A stretch of 38,211 nucleotides of DNA. Origin: Clostridiales bacterium. Its GTDB lineage: Bacteria; Bacillota; Clostridia; Lachnospirales; Lachnospiraceae. Where the stretch lies: the NCBI GenBank assembly GCA_012839085.1, contig DUNZ01000151.1:1-38211 (forward strand), written 5' to 3'. The position numbers were made by a program, and so were the translations under genes. Shown one piece after another: positions 7,551 through 16,761 of this stretch (position 1 is its first letter; each line of letters starts with the position of its first letter). Below the pieces are notes generated by a model. The model saw nothing but the letters and a program-made list of their open reading frames with translations. It made no database searches and was not told where the DNA came from.

Positions 7551-9029
7551 ATGATGACGGAAAGTGTAATCACACAGTCTGCAAATTTCTTTGGAACAAT
7601 GGCTACTGGATCCAAATCCATCCATCGATCCAACTCGGACATCAGTTTTGACACATTCCTAGGTGGCAGTATCACTGGTAAGCAGGAGATAGAAACTACG
7701 ATGACTTCATCCCCTAAGCACAAGCCTGCTGGTAATTCCAATGTGGAAAAGGGAAAAGCAAGTTCCCTGAAGAAAGACAATCACAGTTCAACTGAGAAGC
7801 AAAAAGTCTTAAACCATGAGAAAAGCAAGGTTACCAATGAGGGAAAGGAAACGAAATCTCTAGAAAAAACAGAAGTATCAAAGAAAGCTAGCTCCACAGA
7901 AAGCAAAACGCTTGCCGAAGATGTAAATAAGGATGATCCTATGGTAGAGGTATTAACCATGCTACAAGCCGTTCAGGAACTAGTCATGGAAATACTCAAT
8001 TTAACTTCGGAAGAGCTTCAAGGGTTGATGGAAGAGCAGGGTATGGAGATCACTGATTTATTGGATCCCAATTCCTTAAGACAATTATTGCTGACTAGTA
8101 GAAATGAAACTGATATTTCAGCATTTCTAATGAATGAAGATCTTGTTAACACTTTAGAATTATTAACACAACAAGTGGACCAGATTTTCAATGAGGCTTC
8201 CTTAGGCTTATCAAGGGAAGAGTTAGAAGACGTTTTACAGAAATTGGATGAGACCATAACAGCAGAGGAACCTGAGGTTAAAGAAGTTATCATCACCAAT
8301 CAAGATTTGTTATCAAAAACAAAGAATGATATGGAGGATGAGGGAAAGAGTCTTGCTGCTGATCGCCTAAATCAAGGAAAGGTCCATCAGACAGAAGATA
8401 AAACCCAAAATTGGTCGGTATCTGAGGAAACTGTAAGTAGTTTGGAACAAGATACAGAGAGCTTTAACAACCAAGACAATCCATTGGATGCCAAGGAACA
8501 GTTCCATACATTTGTGGATCATATGGTTGCTTCTTATTCCCAGACTCAAGTGGATGAGCTAGGAAATGTATACCAATACACTCAAATAAGGGACATTGCC
8601 AATCAGATCATTGAGAAAATCAAAATACTGATTAAGCCAGAAACCACATCTATGGAAATGCAATTAAATCCAGAACATCTTGGAAAGGTAAATCTAACCG
8701 TAGAATCTAAGAATGGCATCATGACAGCACATTTTACCGTGCAAAATGAAATCAGTAAAGAAGCCATTGAAAGCCAGCTGGTAACTTTGAAAGAGAACTT
8801 AGATCAACAAGGACTTAAAGTAGAAGTGATTGAAGTAACGGTATCCAATAATACTTACGGTCAGGGAAATCAAGCAGAAGACAATCATCAGCCATCAGGA
8901 CAGAAGAGTTCAACTGGCAGAAGGATATCCTTAGAAGAGGCCATGGCTATGGAAGAGCTTCCAAGTGAAGACAGTGCTAGCATCCATATAGCCGGAGTAT
9001 CAGGCAGCCAGATTGACTATACTGCATAA
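7551..9029 (+). CDS. fliK: Flagellar hook-length control protein FliK
   Basis: FliK is exported during hook growth, measures hook length and switches FlhB from hook to filament substrates. The product of about 492 residues has a low-complexity, Lys/Ser/Glu-rich N-terminal two thirds and the conserved Flg_hook domain at about 360-450 (TTSMEMQLNPEHLGKVNLTV, then AHFTVQNEISKEAIESQ and LKENLDQQGLKVEVIEVTV). AAAGGAGGGTGA at 7534-7545 overlaps a GTG at 7542, so that GTG is not a likely start; the ATG at 7551 has a spacing of 9. flgD follows, as in Bacillus (fliK-flgD-flgE). Confidence 0.9.
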   Translation: MMTESVITQSANFFGTMATGSKSIHRSNSDISFDTFLGGSITGKQEIETTMTSSPKHKPAGNSNVEKGKASSLKKDNHSSTEKQKVLNHEKSKVTNEGKETKSLEKTEVSKKASSTESKTLAEDVNKDDPMVEVLTMLQAVQELVMEILNLTSEELQGLMEEQGMEITDLLDPNSLRQLLLTSRNETDISAFLMNEDLVNTLELLTQQVDQIFNEASLGLSREELEDVLQKLDETITAEEPEVKEVIITNQDLLSKTKNDMEDEGKSLAADRLNQGKVHQTEDKTQNWSVSEETVSSLEQDTESFNNQDNPLDAKEQFHTFVDHMVASYSQTQVDELGNVYQYTQIRDIANQIIEKIKILIKPETTSMEMQLNPEHLGKVNLTVESKNGIMTAHFTVQNEISKEAIESQLVTLKENLDQQGLKVEVIEVTVSNNTYGQGNQAEDNHQPSGQKSSTGRRISLEEAMAMEELPSEDSASIHIAGVSGSQIDYTA

Positions 9030-9057
9030 TTCGAATTCATGAAGAAAGGATGGTAAG

Positions 9058-9861
9058 ATGAGCGATTTAATTCAAAAAGTTACGGATGGTGTCATAGAAC
9101 AGGCGAAAACAGCCTCGAAAGAAAGCAAAGCGGGAAACGAACTAGGTAAGGATGCATTTTTACAGCTCTTGGTTACTCAGATGAAATATCAGGATCCACT
9201 CAATCCTAATACGGATACTGAGTACATAGCACAATTGGCAACCTTCTCACAGCTGGAACAATTGCAGAACTTATCCACCGTAACCTCCAATACACAGGCA
9301 TTTAGCTTAGTAGGTAAGAATGTTATTGTGAAAGCAGAGAGTGCAGCTGGAGGAACAAAATACATCACTGGAAAAGTAGACTTTATTAATATGTCCGGTG
9401 GGAAAGCAAAGCTTTCTATTAATGGTAGTTTGTATTCCATTGATCAATTGGATAGTGTGATTGATGATGTTTATATCATTGAAAAGGGACTACCGGGAAT
9501 CAAAGAAAAAATCAACTTAGAGTATGATGGTTCCAATCCAAGTGATATCTCCTTTGATGTACATTTGGGTGAAGGGGATACGATCGCAGATGATGTAGCT
9601 ATTTTTATAGGGAACGATAGAATTGGCGCTGAGCATGTAAGTTTAGATAAAAATAAAGTAACCATTGCCAAGGAAGCGCTCCAAGGTTATCAAGATGGAA
9701 CCTATAAAGTTACGGTTGCATTTAACGATGCTCTCCTTACTACAGTAAAGGATATGGTGTCATTAAGAATTGTAAACTCCCAGGTAAATGAGGAGGCTCC
9801 TGATGAGGCTACTCCAGATGAGAAATCCGATGACAATGCCAAGGATGAAACAGGAATCTAG
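9058..9861 (+). CDS. flgD: Flagellar hook assembly protein FlgD
   Basis: FlgD is the scaffold cap on which hook subunits polymerise. The 267-residue product has the conserved N-terminal motif GKDAFLQLLVTQMKYQDPLN followed by TEYIAQLATFSQLEQLQNL, and a C-terminal half with the Tudor/Fn3-like beta-strand pattern (about residues 85-245). The last 20 residues form an acidic Asp/Glu tail (EEAPDEATPDEKSDDNAKDE) that looks disordered. GAAAGGATGG upstream serves the ATG. Spacing to fliK is 28 bases. Confidence 0.94.
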   Translation: MSDLIQKVTDGVIEQAKTASKESKAGNELGKDAFLQLLVTQMKYQDPLNPNTDTEYIAQLATFSQLEQLQNLSTVTSNTQAFSLVGKNVIVKAESAAGGTKYITGKVDFINMSGGKAKLSINGSLYSIDQLDSVIDDVYIIEKGLPGIKEKINLEYDGSNPSDISFDVHLGEGDTIADDVAIFIGNDRIGAEHVSLDKNKVTIAKEALQGYQDGTYKVTVAFNDALLTTVKDMVSLRIVNSQVNEEAPDEATPDEKSDDNAKDETGI

Positions 9862-9918
9862 GATAAATTCTTAGAGATCAAAAGACAAAGGATATAAGAG
9901 ATATGTGAGGGTGATGAT

Positions 9919-10317
9919 ATGAGCATTAAAGTGAATCAATTTCCTTCCATAGAGCAGATGTCAAATCAGCTGGGTACTGCCAAGAAGGTTAAAACGGCTC
10001 TGAATAGACAAGAGGCTTTTACCCCTTTTAGTGAGGTACTAAAAGAAACACAAGCAAAAAAAGAAGCCCCTGGTTTAAAATTCTCAAAACACGCCAATGA
10101 AAGACTGGCTAGCCGTAACATCGATCTAACAGATGAACAGTATCAACGGTTGGAGAATGGAGCCAAGAAAGCAGGAGAGAAGGGAATCAACGAATCTTTA
10201 GTAATGGTAGATGATTTAGCTTTCATCGTGAATATAAAAAACAGGACAGTTATTACAGCAGTCAACGACGGTGAAGAAAAAATATTTACAAATATTGATG
10301 GTGCAGTAATTATGTAA
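9919..10317 (+). CDS. Flagellar operon protein, TIGR02530 type
   Basis: The 132-residue product is a member of the short family found between flgD and flgE in many Gram-positive bacteria, recognisable by LKFSKHANERLASRNIDLTD and a C-terminal block with VMVDDLAFIVNIKNRTVITA. Its molecular role is not established. No signal peptide or membrane segment is seen. An N-terminal region of about 45 residues (Gln/Lys-rich) precedes the conserved core. The ribosome-binding site GAGGGTGATG precedes the ATG. Position and motif make the family call firm; the function is unknown to me. Confidence 0.85.
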   Translation: MSIKVNQFPSIEQMSNQLGTAKKVKTALNRQEAFTPFSEVLKETQAKKEAPGLKFSKHANERLASRNIDLTDEQYQRLENGAKKAGEKGINESLVMVDDLAFIVNIKNRTVITAVNDGEEKIFTNIDGAVIM

Positions 10318-10403
10318 TAAGCCGGACCTTATGGAGGCTTACGTATCCATGAATGATAGATTGGATACCTTTTGTTACAAGCACAGATAGGAGGTCATTA
10401 ATT

Positions 10404-11843
10404 ATGATGCGATCATTGTTTTCTGGTGTTTCTGGTTTGAAAGTACACCAGACAAAAATGGATGTCATAGGTAACAATATTTCAAACGTAAATACCATTG
10501 GATTTAAGTCCAGTTCCGTAACATTTTCCGATGTATTATATCAGACGACCCAGGGAGCGACTGGACCCAATGCGTCCACTGGGACAGCAGGTAGAAATGC
10601 CATGCAGATTGGACTTGGAGCCACGGTTTCAGCCATAACAACTTCAATTACAACTTCAGGAGCATCTCAAAGAACAGATAATCCCTTTGATGTTATGATT
10701 GAAGGAGATGGTTTCTTCGTAGTTAACAGTGGAGGAACCAACTATTTTACAAAAGCAGGATCCTTCCATGTGGATGCTTTTGGAACTTTAATAACAGCAA
10801 GTGGAGCAAAAGTAATGGGCTGGCAGGTTGATGCAAATGATCCAACAAAAACCGTCGCCAGCGGTGTGTCACCTTTGAATATCATGTCTCCGGAAAATAT
10901 GTATGCGAATCCAGAAGCTACATCGGCTGTATATATTTCCGGTAATATTGACAGTAAGGATACTCAGTTAACTAGTGAAACTGGAAAAGTCGTAAACATA
11001 TCCTTCTTTGATAACATGGGACACAGTTATACTGCTGATTTAAAGATTTTACAGTCAGAGGATGCAAACAATTTATATAGTGTTGCCGTTACAGATATCA
11101 AGGATGAAGATGGACTTTCCATCTTTGCCACTAAGATTGTGGATCCAGAAACAGGGGATGTAACCTATGAACCTTCCGCCATTAACTCATTTAATTTCGG
11201 TGGCATCGAATATCAGGTAGATGTAGCGGAAGATGGAACAGTTACCATCGACACCACGGATGCTCCATTAATCAATTTTAATGGTTCTACTGGTGCTTTT
11301 GTCAGCGTTGGCGATGGTACTACACCGGGAGATAGCATTAGCTTATCCATCAATGCGGAACCCAATCCTTTTGTTCCCATTGATGTGGATTTCTCCTCCT
11401 TAACCATGTATTCAACCAGCGGTACTTCTTCTTTAGAGGCAACCAAGGGGAATCTAGAAGGATATGGGGCAGGTAAAAAGGTGGGGAATATGACCGGTAT
11501 TTCCATTGATGCTTCTGGTAAAATCTATGGTAAATATGACAATGGTGATAGTAGATTACTAGGACAGATTGTGGTGGCGACCTTTGCCAATCCAGCAGGT
11601 TTAGAGGCGGTTGGTAATAGTATGTTTGCAGCTACACAAAACTCCGGTGATTTTGATGGTATCGGTCAGGATCCTACTCAAGGGGGCGGAAGTCTGACCA
11701 CAGGGGTTTTAGAGATGTCCAATGTGGATTTATCAGCCCAATTTACCGATATGATAACGACACAGAGAGGTTTCCAGGCCAACTCTAGAATCATAACAAC
11801 CTCAGATTCCTTATTAGAAGAATTGATCAACCTAAAGAGATAA
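10404..11843 (+). CDS. flgE: Flagellar hook protein FlgE
   Basis: FlgE polymerises into the hook, the universal joint between rod and filament. With the ATG at 10404 (AGGAGGT at 10389-10395, spacing 8) the product has 479 residues and starts MMRSLFSGVSGLKVHQTKMD. The longer frame from 10353 has no ribosome-binding site. The rod/hook motif NNISNVNTIGFKSS is near the N-terminus. The C-terminus has the family ending (LEMSNVDLSAQFTDMITTQR, then GFQANSRIITTSDSLLEELI). The middle is a variable surface domain, Gly/Ser/Thr/Asp-rich. A terminator-like hairpin follows 51 bases after the stop. Confidence 0.95.
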   Translation: MMRSLFSGVSGLKVHQTKMDVIGNNISNVNTIGFKSSSVTFSDVLYQTTQGATGPNASTGTAGRNAMQIGLGATVSAITTSITTSGASQRTDNPFDVMIEGDGFFVVNSGGTNYFTKAGSFHVDAFGTLITASGAKVMGWQVDANDPTKTVASGVSPLNIMSPENMYANPEATSAVYISGNIDSKDTQLTSETGKVVNISFFDNMGHSYTADLKILQSEDANNLYSVAVTDIKDEDGLSIFATKIVDPETGDVTYEPSAINSFNFGGIEYQVDVAEDGTVTIDTTDAPLINFNGSTGAFVSVGDGTTPGDSISLSINAEPNPFVPIDVDFSSLTMYSTSGTSSLEATKGNLEGYGAGKKVGNMTGISIDASGKIYGKYDNGDSRLLGQIVVATFANPAGLEAVGNSMFAATQNSGDFDGIGQDPTQGGGSLTTGVLEMSNVDLSAQFTDMITTQRGFQANSRIITTSDSLLEELINLKR

Positions 11844-11894
11844 TTTAGTTTAAAGAGTTAATTAATCTTGTAACGCCAAACGTCAGCTTTTGAT

Positions 11895-11922
11895 GGGTGG
11901 CAGGATAAGCTGCCACCCTTTT
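11895..11922 (+). terminator. Terminator-like hairpin between flgE and flbD
   Basis: GGGTGGCAG (11895-11903) pairs perfectly with CTGCCACCC (11910-11918) across a 6-base loop, and four T follow. It is a strong stem with a short U-tract in the middle of the operon, which suggests partial termination after flgE. A competing pairing is possible: CAGCTT (11884-11889) can pair with AAGCTG (11907-11912) and would break the terminator stem. Confidence 0.75.
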
Positions 11923-11939
11923 AAAAAATGGAGGAAGTT

Positions 11940-12131
11940 ATGATTGATGTGACCTTGTTCAATAATACTATAATTACTGTGAATGCAGACTTAATTGAAC
12001 GGATTGAGGAAACCCCAGATACGGTAATTACTCTTACTTCTGGTAAGAAAATCATAGTAAAAGAAAGTAGACAAGATGTCAAAAATCTAGTAATATTATA
12101 CAAAAAAGAAGTTTTCTGTAGAGATTTGTAG
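11940..12131 (+). CDS. flbD: FlbD family protein
   Basis: This is the short Gram-positive FlbD/YlzI protein of flagellar operons, 63 residues, starting MIDVTLFNNTIITVNADLIE with the following core IEETPDTVITLTSGKKIIVK. It is not the Caulobacter response regulator of the same name. TGGAGG (11929-11934) lies 5 bases before the ATG at 11940; a frame from the ATG at 11928 would overlap that site, so I use 11940. It sits after flgE and before motA, the usual place. Its role is not well defined; a regulatory or assembly role has been suggested from position only. Confidence 0.88.
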   Translation: MIDVTLFNNTIITVNADLIERIEETPDTVITLTSGKKIIVKESRQDVKNLVILYKKEVFCRDL

Positions 12132-12208
12132 ATACAAAATACAGTTAACATAAAATCATGATGGGGAATTGTTTGGAACCTGTCATGTAGAATAAACGAG
12201 GATGGAAG

Positions 12209-13018
12209 GTGGCAGTTTTGGATTTAGCATCCATAATTGGTTTGATCGCGTGTCTAGTGATCGTAATCTTTGGTATTTTATATGGGCAGGATGGTTTAAG
12301 TGTTTTATTAGACTTCTACGATCCTCCGTCAATCTTCATTACATTTGGTGGTGCCTTCTGTTGTATGCTTTTAATGTCCCCCAGTTTAAGGGAGTACATA
12401 AAGAGTCTTAAGAGTTTTGGGCTTATATTAAAAGTTGTACCATCCAATGAAGAGGAAACTATTCGAACCATAATCGAATTATCAAATGTAGCCAGAAAGG
12501 AAGGGTTACTGGCTCTGGAAGAGGCTGCCAATGACATTGATGATGATTTCCTGAAAAAAGGAGTTTTGTTAATTGTAGATGGTACCGATCCGGAGTTGGT
12601 AAGAAATATCTTGGAAACGGATCTCAACTGCATAGAAGCCAGACATGCAAAAACTGCTGGTTTCTGGGATAATTTAGGTTCCATGGGTCCTGCCTGGGGT
12701 ATGATCGGTACTCTGATAGGTTTGATTAATATGTTACAGGATATGAATGATCCTGGTAGTATTGGACCTAGTATGGCAGTAGCATTAATCACAACCTTAT
12801 ATGGTTCCTTATTAGCAAACTGGATTTGTATCCCGGTTTCTACTAAATTAAAAGCCAATAGTGCACAGGAGATTATGATAAAAGAAGTTATGGTAGAGGG
12901 TCTTCTTTCCATTCAGGCAGGTGAAAATCCAAGGGTTATTGAAGAAAAATTAAAATCCTTCTTGTCACCAGCCCGTAGAGATGCGATGAAGGAAGAAGGT
13001 GGTGAAGACATTGGCTAG
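12209..13018 (+). CDS. motA: Flagellar stator protein MotA
   Basis: MotA forms, with MotB, the proton (or sodium) channel that drives rotation. The 269-residue product has four membrane helices (about residues 3-22, 32-50, 150-170 and 182-202) and a large cytoplasmic loop with the conserved VARKEGLLALEEA, whose Arg and Glu meet FliG. The conserved stretch LGSMGPAWGMIGTLIGLINM includes the Pro near helix 3. I use the GTG at 12209; a TTG at 12218 with GGAAGG 8 bases upstream is an alternative and would shorten the protein by 3 residues. motB overlaps its 3' end, so the two are probably coupled. Confidence 0.94.
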   Translation: MAVLDLASIIGLIACLVIVIFGILYGQDGLSVLLDFYDPPSIFITFGGAFCCMLLMSPSLREYIKSLKSFGLILKVVPSNEEETIRTIIELSNVARKEGLLALEEAANDIDDDFLKKGVLLIVDGTDPELVRNILETDLNCIEARHAKTAGFWDNLGSMGPAWGMIGTLIGLINMLQDMNDPGSIGPSMAVALITTLYGSLLANWICIPVSTKLKANSAQEIMIKEVMVEGLLSIQAGENPRVIEEKLKSFLSPARRDAMKEEGGEDIG

Positions 13019-13853
13019 AAAAAAACCAGAACAATCTTCTGGTGGTGGAAATGCACCTTGGTTGGCTACCTTCGCTGACTTGATGAACTTGCTTTTGTGT
13101 TTCTTTGTTATGCTTTTTGCCATGTCTGAAATCAGCGAAGAAAAGTTTAATGATATTTCCATTTCCATGTCCAATAGCTTCAGCATTTTTGATGGTGGTG
13201 GTTCTGCCTTAGACAATGGAGATTTGATTTCCACCGGGATCTCACAGTTGAATGAGCTGGATGAGTACTTCTCCAACATGGGACAGGATGATGCCGAAAC
13301 CGACAGTTCTGATTCCCCAGGGGGAAGTTTGGAAAAACCAGAGGTTGATGAAGCTTTGGAAGTACTGGAGAAAACAAGATCTGAAGTTTCTGGAAAAATG
13401 TATGATGAGATCTCCGAGCTAAAAGATAAGAAAAACTTAGGTGATTATGTGGAACTGGACATAGATTCCGATTATCGATTTGTTCAGTTATCCTTGAAGG
13501 GAAGTGTACTTTTTGATTCCGGTAAAGCGGATATTAAAGAGGTGGCAAAACCTATTCTTTCATCAATCGGTGATATCTTAAAACTATACGAAGGAAATGT
13601 TATTGAAATCGTAGGACATACCGATAATGTACCCATGACCAGTGGAGCATTTAAAGATAATAATTGGTTGTCTTCTGCAAGAGCCTTAAACGCGGCAGAG
13701 TACTTAATAAAAAACAAGGGACTTGACCCAGCAAAGATTAAATATTCTGGTAGGGGAGAGTATGAACCCGTTGCTTCCAATGCAACTGTCGAGGGTAGGT
13801 CAAAGAACCGTAGAATTGAAATTAAGATATATAATGAATATAGCAGTAAATAG
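12999..13853 (+). CDS. motB: Flagellar stator protein MotB
   Basis: MotB anchors the stator to peptidoglycan and supplies the ion-binding Asp. The 284-residue product has the plug/TM segment WLATFADLMNLLLCFFVMLF with Asp27 as the likely ion-binding residue, a linker of about 90 residues, and a C-terminal OmpA-like peptidoglycan-binding domain (VEIVGHTDNVPM, then SSARALNAAEYLI and GRSKNRRIEIKI). The GTG at 12999 overlaps motA by 20 bases; a TTG at 13011 behind AGGTGG is a possible alternative start. Whether the ion is H+ or Na+ cannot be told with certainty from the sequence. Confidence 0.94.
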   Translation: MVKTLARKKPEQSSGGGNAPWLATFADLMNLLLCFFVMLFAMSEISEEKFNDISISMSNSFSIFDGGGSALDNGDLISTGISQLNELDEYFSNMGQDDAETDSSDSPGGSLEKPEVDEALEVLEKTRSEVSGKMYDEISELKDKKNLGDYVELDIDSDYRFVQLSLKGSVLFDSGKADIKEVAKPILSSIGDILKLYEGNVIEIVGHTDNVPMTSGAFKDNNWLSSARALNAAEYLIKNKGLDPAKIKYSGRGEYEPVASNATVEGRSKNRRIEIKIYNEYSSK

Positions 13854-13882
13854 GTTGACATAAATAAATTCTATTTAGTAGG

Positions 13883-13920
13883 TATATTGAAATGCAAATA
13901 CAAAAGCAATATTCAATATA
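13883..13920 (+). promoter_or_regulatory. A/T-rich inverted repeat upstream of fliL
   Basis: TATATTGAA (13883-13891) and TTCAATATA (13912-13920) are perfect complements around a 20-base loop in the 109-base motB-fliL gap. The stem is A/U-rich and has no U-tract. A TTGACA at the motB stop codon is not followed by a -10 box at a good distance, so I do not call a promoter. Confidence 0.35.
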
Positions 13921-13962
13921 GAAAAAGAGAATGGAACCTAATAATAAAAGGGGAGACTACAG

Positions 13963-14460
13963 ATGAAGAAAAACATGTTAACAATTATCATACTGGCCTT
14001 GGCACTGGTGAATGTGGTATTATCCAGCGTAATCATCTTCGTAATCGTGCCGAACGCCAATCGGACCAATAAGCTGGTCAGCAAGGTTGCACAAATCATC
14101 GATTTGGAGCTGGAATCCCCTGAGGAAGAACTTGCAATTACGGATATCAAAACCTATGATGTTCCAGGTAAATTGACCATCCTATTAAAGGAGTCTAATA
14201 AAGGAAAAAATTATGCACAATTTACTGTATCCCTATCAATCAATGAAAAACACAAAGATACAGAGAAATTAGAAGAAAAAATAACGGAAAATGAAAATAT
14301 GATCAAAGAAATGGTTGGAGATGTATTCCAACAATATACCCTAGATGAAGTTAGGGAGAAAAAAGATGAGATCAAAGACAAAATATTAACTAACTTACGC
14401 AATTATTTTGATTCTGATTTCATTATCAATGTTTCATTTGGTAATTTAGTGCTTGATTAA
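13963..14460 (+). CDS. fliL: Flagellar basal body-associated protein FliL
   Basis: FliL is a single-pass membrane protein that rings the stator and supports torque. The 165-residue product has an N-terminal membrane helix at about residues 5-28 (MLTIIILALALVNVVLSSVI), an extracytoplasmic domain with the stomatin-like pattern of beta strands (KTYDVPGKLTILLKES, then FTVSLSINEKH) and a charged helix near the C-terminus (LDEVREKKDEIKDKILTNLR). The end, FDSDFIINVSFGNLVLD, fits the FliL C-terminal strand. Position between motB and fliM matches. RBS AGGGGAG precedes the ATG. Confidence 0.88.
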   Translation: MKKNMLTIIILALALVNVVLSSVIIFVIVPNANRTNKLVSKVAQIIDLELESPEEELAITDIKTYDVPGKLTILLKESNKGKNYAQFTVSLSINEKHKDTEKLEEKITENENMIKEMVGDVFQQYTLDEVREKKDEIKDKILTNLRNYFDSDFIINVSFGNLVLD

Positions 14461-14525
14461 GAATTTTGATGATTTAATTCGAATTATATGTTATTATGTT
14501 TGTAACAGGCTAGGAGGTAACAACT

Positions 14526-15506
14526 ATGGGTGATGTCTTATCCCAAAACGAGATAGATAATCTGCTTGCGGCTCTAAGTAGTGGAGAATTGGACGCAGAA
14601 GAAATCAAGCAGACGTCGGAAAAAAAGGTTAAGAATTATGACTTCGCCAGACCTTCCAAATTTTCGAAAGAACATCTTCGTACATTGAATATTATCTTTG
14701 AACATTATGCCAGATTGTTATCTACCAATCTACCTGCTTACTTGCGAAAGAATGTTCAAGTGGAAGTAATCAATTCCGAGGCTGTTACATATTCCGAATT
14801 TACCAATGCCTTATCTAATCCAGTGATTTTAGGCATTATAGATTTTGCCCCTCTACAAGGAAATATTATTTTAGAGTTGGCGGATAATCTGGGATATGCC
14901 ATAGTTGATCGAATGTTGGGTGGTGGGGGTTATCCTCTGGAGAAAGTTCGGGATTTTTCTGAAATTGAGTTAATGATGATAGAGAGAATTATAACGGTTT
15001 GTACGAATTTATTACGGGAACCATGGTCGAATGTGATTCAGTTACAACCCAGATTATTAAGAATCGAAACCAATTCACAATTTGCGCAGATTATTTCTCC
15101 TAGTGAAATGATCTCCATTGTTACACTGAATCTTAAGATTGGAAATATCGAGGGTATGATGAATATCTGCTTACCTTATGTATGTTTAGAGACGGTGATT
15201 GATAAGTTGAATACAAAATACTGGTATTCTTCCATGATAACCAGTGACAATCAATCTTATCAAGAGGCGATAGAAGTAGCCATTGCAAAAGCCAAGATAC
15301 CAATACGAGCAGTTCTTGGAAAAAGTACCATATCCGTCAATGATTTTATGAATATGCAAAGAGGTGATATCATCAAATTAAATACAAAAGTAGATGATGA
15401 ATTAACCGTCTATGTGGGTAATTTAAATAAATTTACCGCACTTCCGGGCGCATCCTCAGGTTCCTATGCGGTCAAAATTTCATCAATTATTAGAGGAGAG
15501 GAGTAA
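14526..15506 (+). CDS. fliM: Flagellar motor switch protein FliM
   Basis: FliM is the C-ring protein that binds phosphorylated CheY and sets the rotation sense. The 326-residue product starts MGDVLSQNEIDNLLAALSSG, the conserved CheY-P-binding segment, followed by a middle CheC-like domain (residues about 45-230, KFSKEHLRTLNIIFEHYARL) and a C-terminal SpoA/FliN-like domain (about 250-326). A strong ribosome-binding site, AGGAGGT, lies 8 bases before the ATG. fliY follows after 6 bases. Confidence 0.96.
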   Translation: MGDVLSQNEIDNLLAALSSGELDAEEIKQTSEKKVKNYDFARPSKFSKEHLRTLNIIFEHYARLLSTNLPAYLRKNVQVEVINSEAVTYSEFTNALSNPVILGIIDFAPLQGNIILELADNLGYAIVDRMLGGGGYPLEKVRDFSEIELMMIERIITVCTNLLREPWSNVIQLQPRLLRIETNSQFAQIISPSEMISIVTLNLKIGNIEGMMNICLPYVCLETVIDKLNTKYWYSSMITSDNQSYQEAIEVAIAKAKIPIRAVLGKSTISVNDFMNMQRGDIIKLNTKVDDELTVYVGNLNKFTALPGASSGSYAVKISSIIRGEE

Positions 15507-15512
15507 GAAAGC

Positions 15513-16724
15513 ATGGATGGTATGCTATCTCAAGAAGAGATTAATACTTTACTAAACGCCATGAATAATGATGATGCTGATACCGGTACTGAAACAGAAA
15601 CACTAACCGAAGAAGAAAAAGATGCCATTGGTGAGATTTCAAACATCAGTATGGGAACTGCAGCAACCACATTATTTTCCTTAGTAAATCAGAGGGTAGT
15701 GATTACGACTCCAGTTGTAGAGTATGCAACTTGGGATGATATCGTAAATTCTTATGACAAGCCCTGTGTCTTCATACAGATTTATTACCAGGAAGGTTTA
15801 GACGGTAATAATATATTAATATTGAAAGAAAGTGACGTTAAGATCATCACAGATCTTATGATGGGAGGGGATGGAACAAACACCGAGGGTGAACTTTCTG
15901 AATTCCATCTCAGTGCAATCAGTGAAGCGATGAACCAGATGATGGGGTCAGCGGCTACGTCCATATCTTCAATGCTAGAAAAAAGAGTGAATATTAGTCC
16001 CCCTGTATCTTCTGTAGTAGAGTTGGATGAAAAAATAAAAGGGCAGGACATAGCAGATTTTCTTAAGGGATCCTTCGTAAAGGTATCCTTCCGTATGGAA
16101 ATTGGTAATCTAGTGGATAGTGTATTAATGCAATTATATCCCTTTGATTTTGCAAGAAAACTATATAAGCAATTTATTCAGGCAACATCCATAGAGCCGG
16201 ATGTTCCTACAAGACCTCAAGAAAGTCATACACAAAAGAAAGAAGCAGCACAGGCAGAGCAAAGACCAATGGAGCAAGCTCAGCCTCAGACACAAGAACA
16301 AGCGCAACCTGTGCCGCCACCATTTCCCCAAGGGTTTAATCCTTATGGAAATTATCCTCCTTATCCATATCCAGGAGGAGCTCAGGCAGCAATGCCAAAT
16401 CCAATGCCAACCACACAGGATGTGAATGTGCAACCAGTTCAATTTGCACCATTTTCTTCAGCTTCTAATGTCGTAATGCAACCAGAGAATATTGACTTAC
16501 TTATGGATGTACCTCTGGAAGTTACGGTAGAGTTAGGAAGAACCAGTAAATCGATTAAAGAAATACTGGATTTTTCACCAGGTACCATAATTGAGTTAAA
16601 TCGCCTTGCAGGTGAACCTATTGATGTACTTGTAAACGGTAAATTTGTAGCCAAAGGGGAAGTTGTAGTAATGGAAGAAGCATTTGGCATACGAATTACT
16701 GAAATAACAAAGCAGAATAAATAA
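15513..16724 (+). CDS. fliY: Flagellar motor switch phosphatase FliY
   Basis: FliY combines a CheC-type CheY-P phosphatase with a FliN switch domain, and in Gram-positive bacteria replaces FliN. The 403-residue product has an N-terminal CheY-P-binding segment (MLSQEEINTLLNAM) and two phosphatase motifs: GEISNISMGTAATTLFS (about residues 41-57) and SAISEAMNQMMGSAATSIS (about 134-152), each with the Glu and Asn that form the active site. A Pro/Gln-rich linker (about 225-300) joins the C-terminal FliN domain (about 325-403). Both phosphatase sites look intact, so it is probably active at the C ring. Confidence 0.95.
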   Translation: MDGMLSQEEINTLLNAMNNDDADTGTETETLTEEEKDAIGEISNISMGTAATTLFSLVNQRVVITTPVVEYATWDDIVNSYDKPCVFIQIYYQEGLDGNNILILKESDVKIITDLMMGGDGTNTEGELSEFHLSAISEAMNQMMGSAATSISSMLEKRVNISPPVSSVVELDEKIKGQDIADFLKGSFVKVSFRMEIGNLVDSVLMQLYPFDFARKLYKQFIQATSIEPDVPTRPQESHTQKKEAAQAEQRPMEQAQPQTQEQAQPVPPPFPQGFNPYGNYPPYPYPGGAQAAMPNPMPTTQDVNVQPVQFAPFSSASNVVMQPENIDLLMDVPLEVTVELGRTSKSIKEILDFSPGTIIELNRLAGEPIDVLVNGKFVAKGEVVVMEEAFGIRITEITKQNK

Positions 16725-16761
16725 TTTTGAATTCATAATACGAAAAGATAGGAGAATTAAT

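Noticed and set aside
12202-12411. Forward ORF overlapping the motA start
   Set aside because: motA in the other frame has all family motifs; this frame is a shadow.
13854-13889. Promoter TTGACA after motB
   Set aside because: The nearest TATATT is 22 bases away, too far for a standard promoter; the TTGA also overlaps the motB end.
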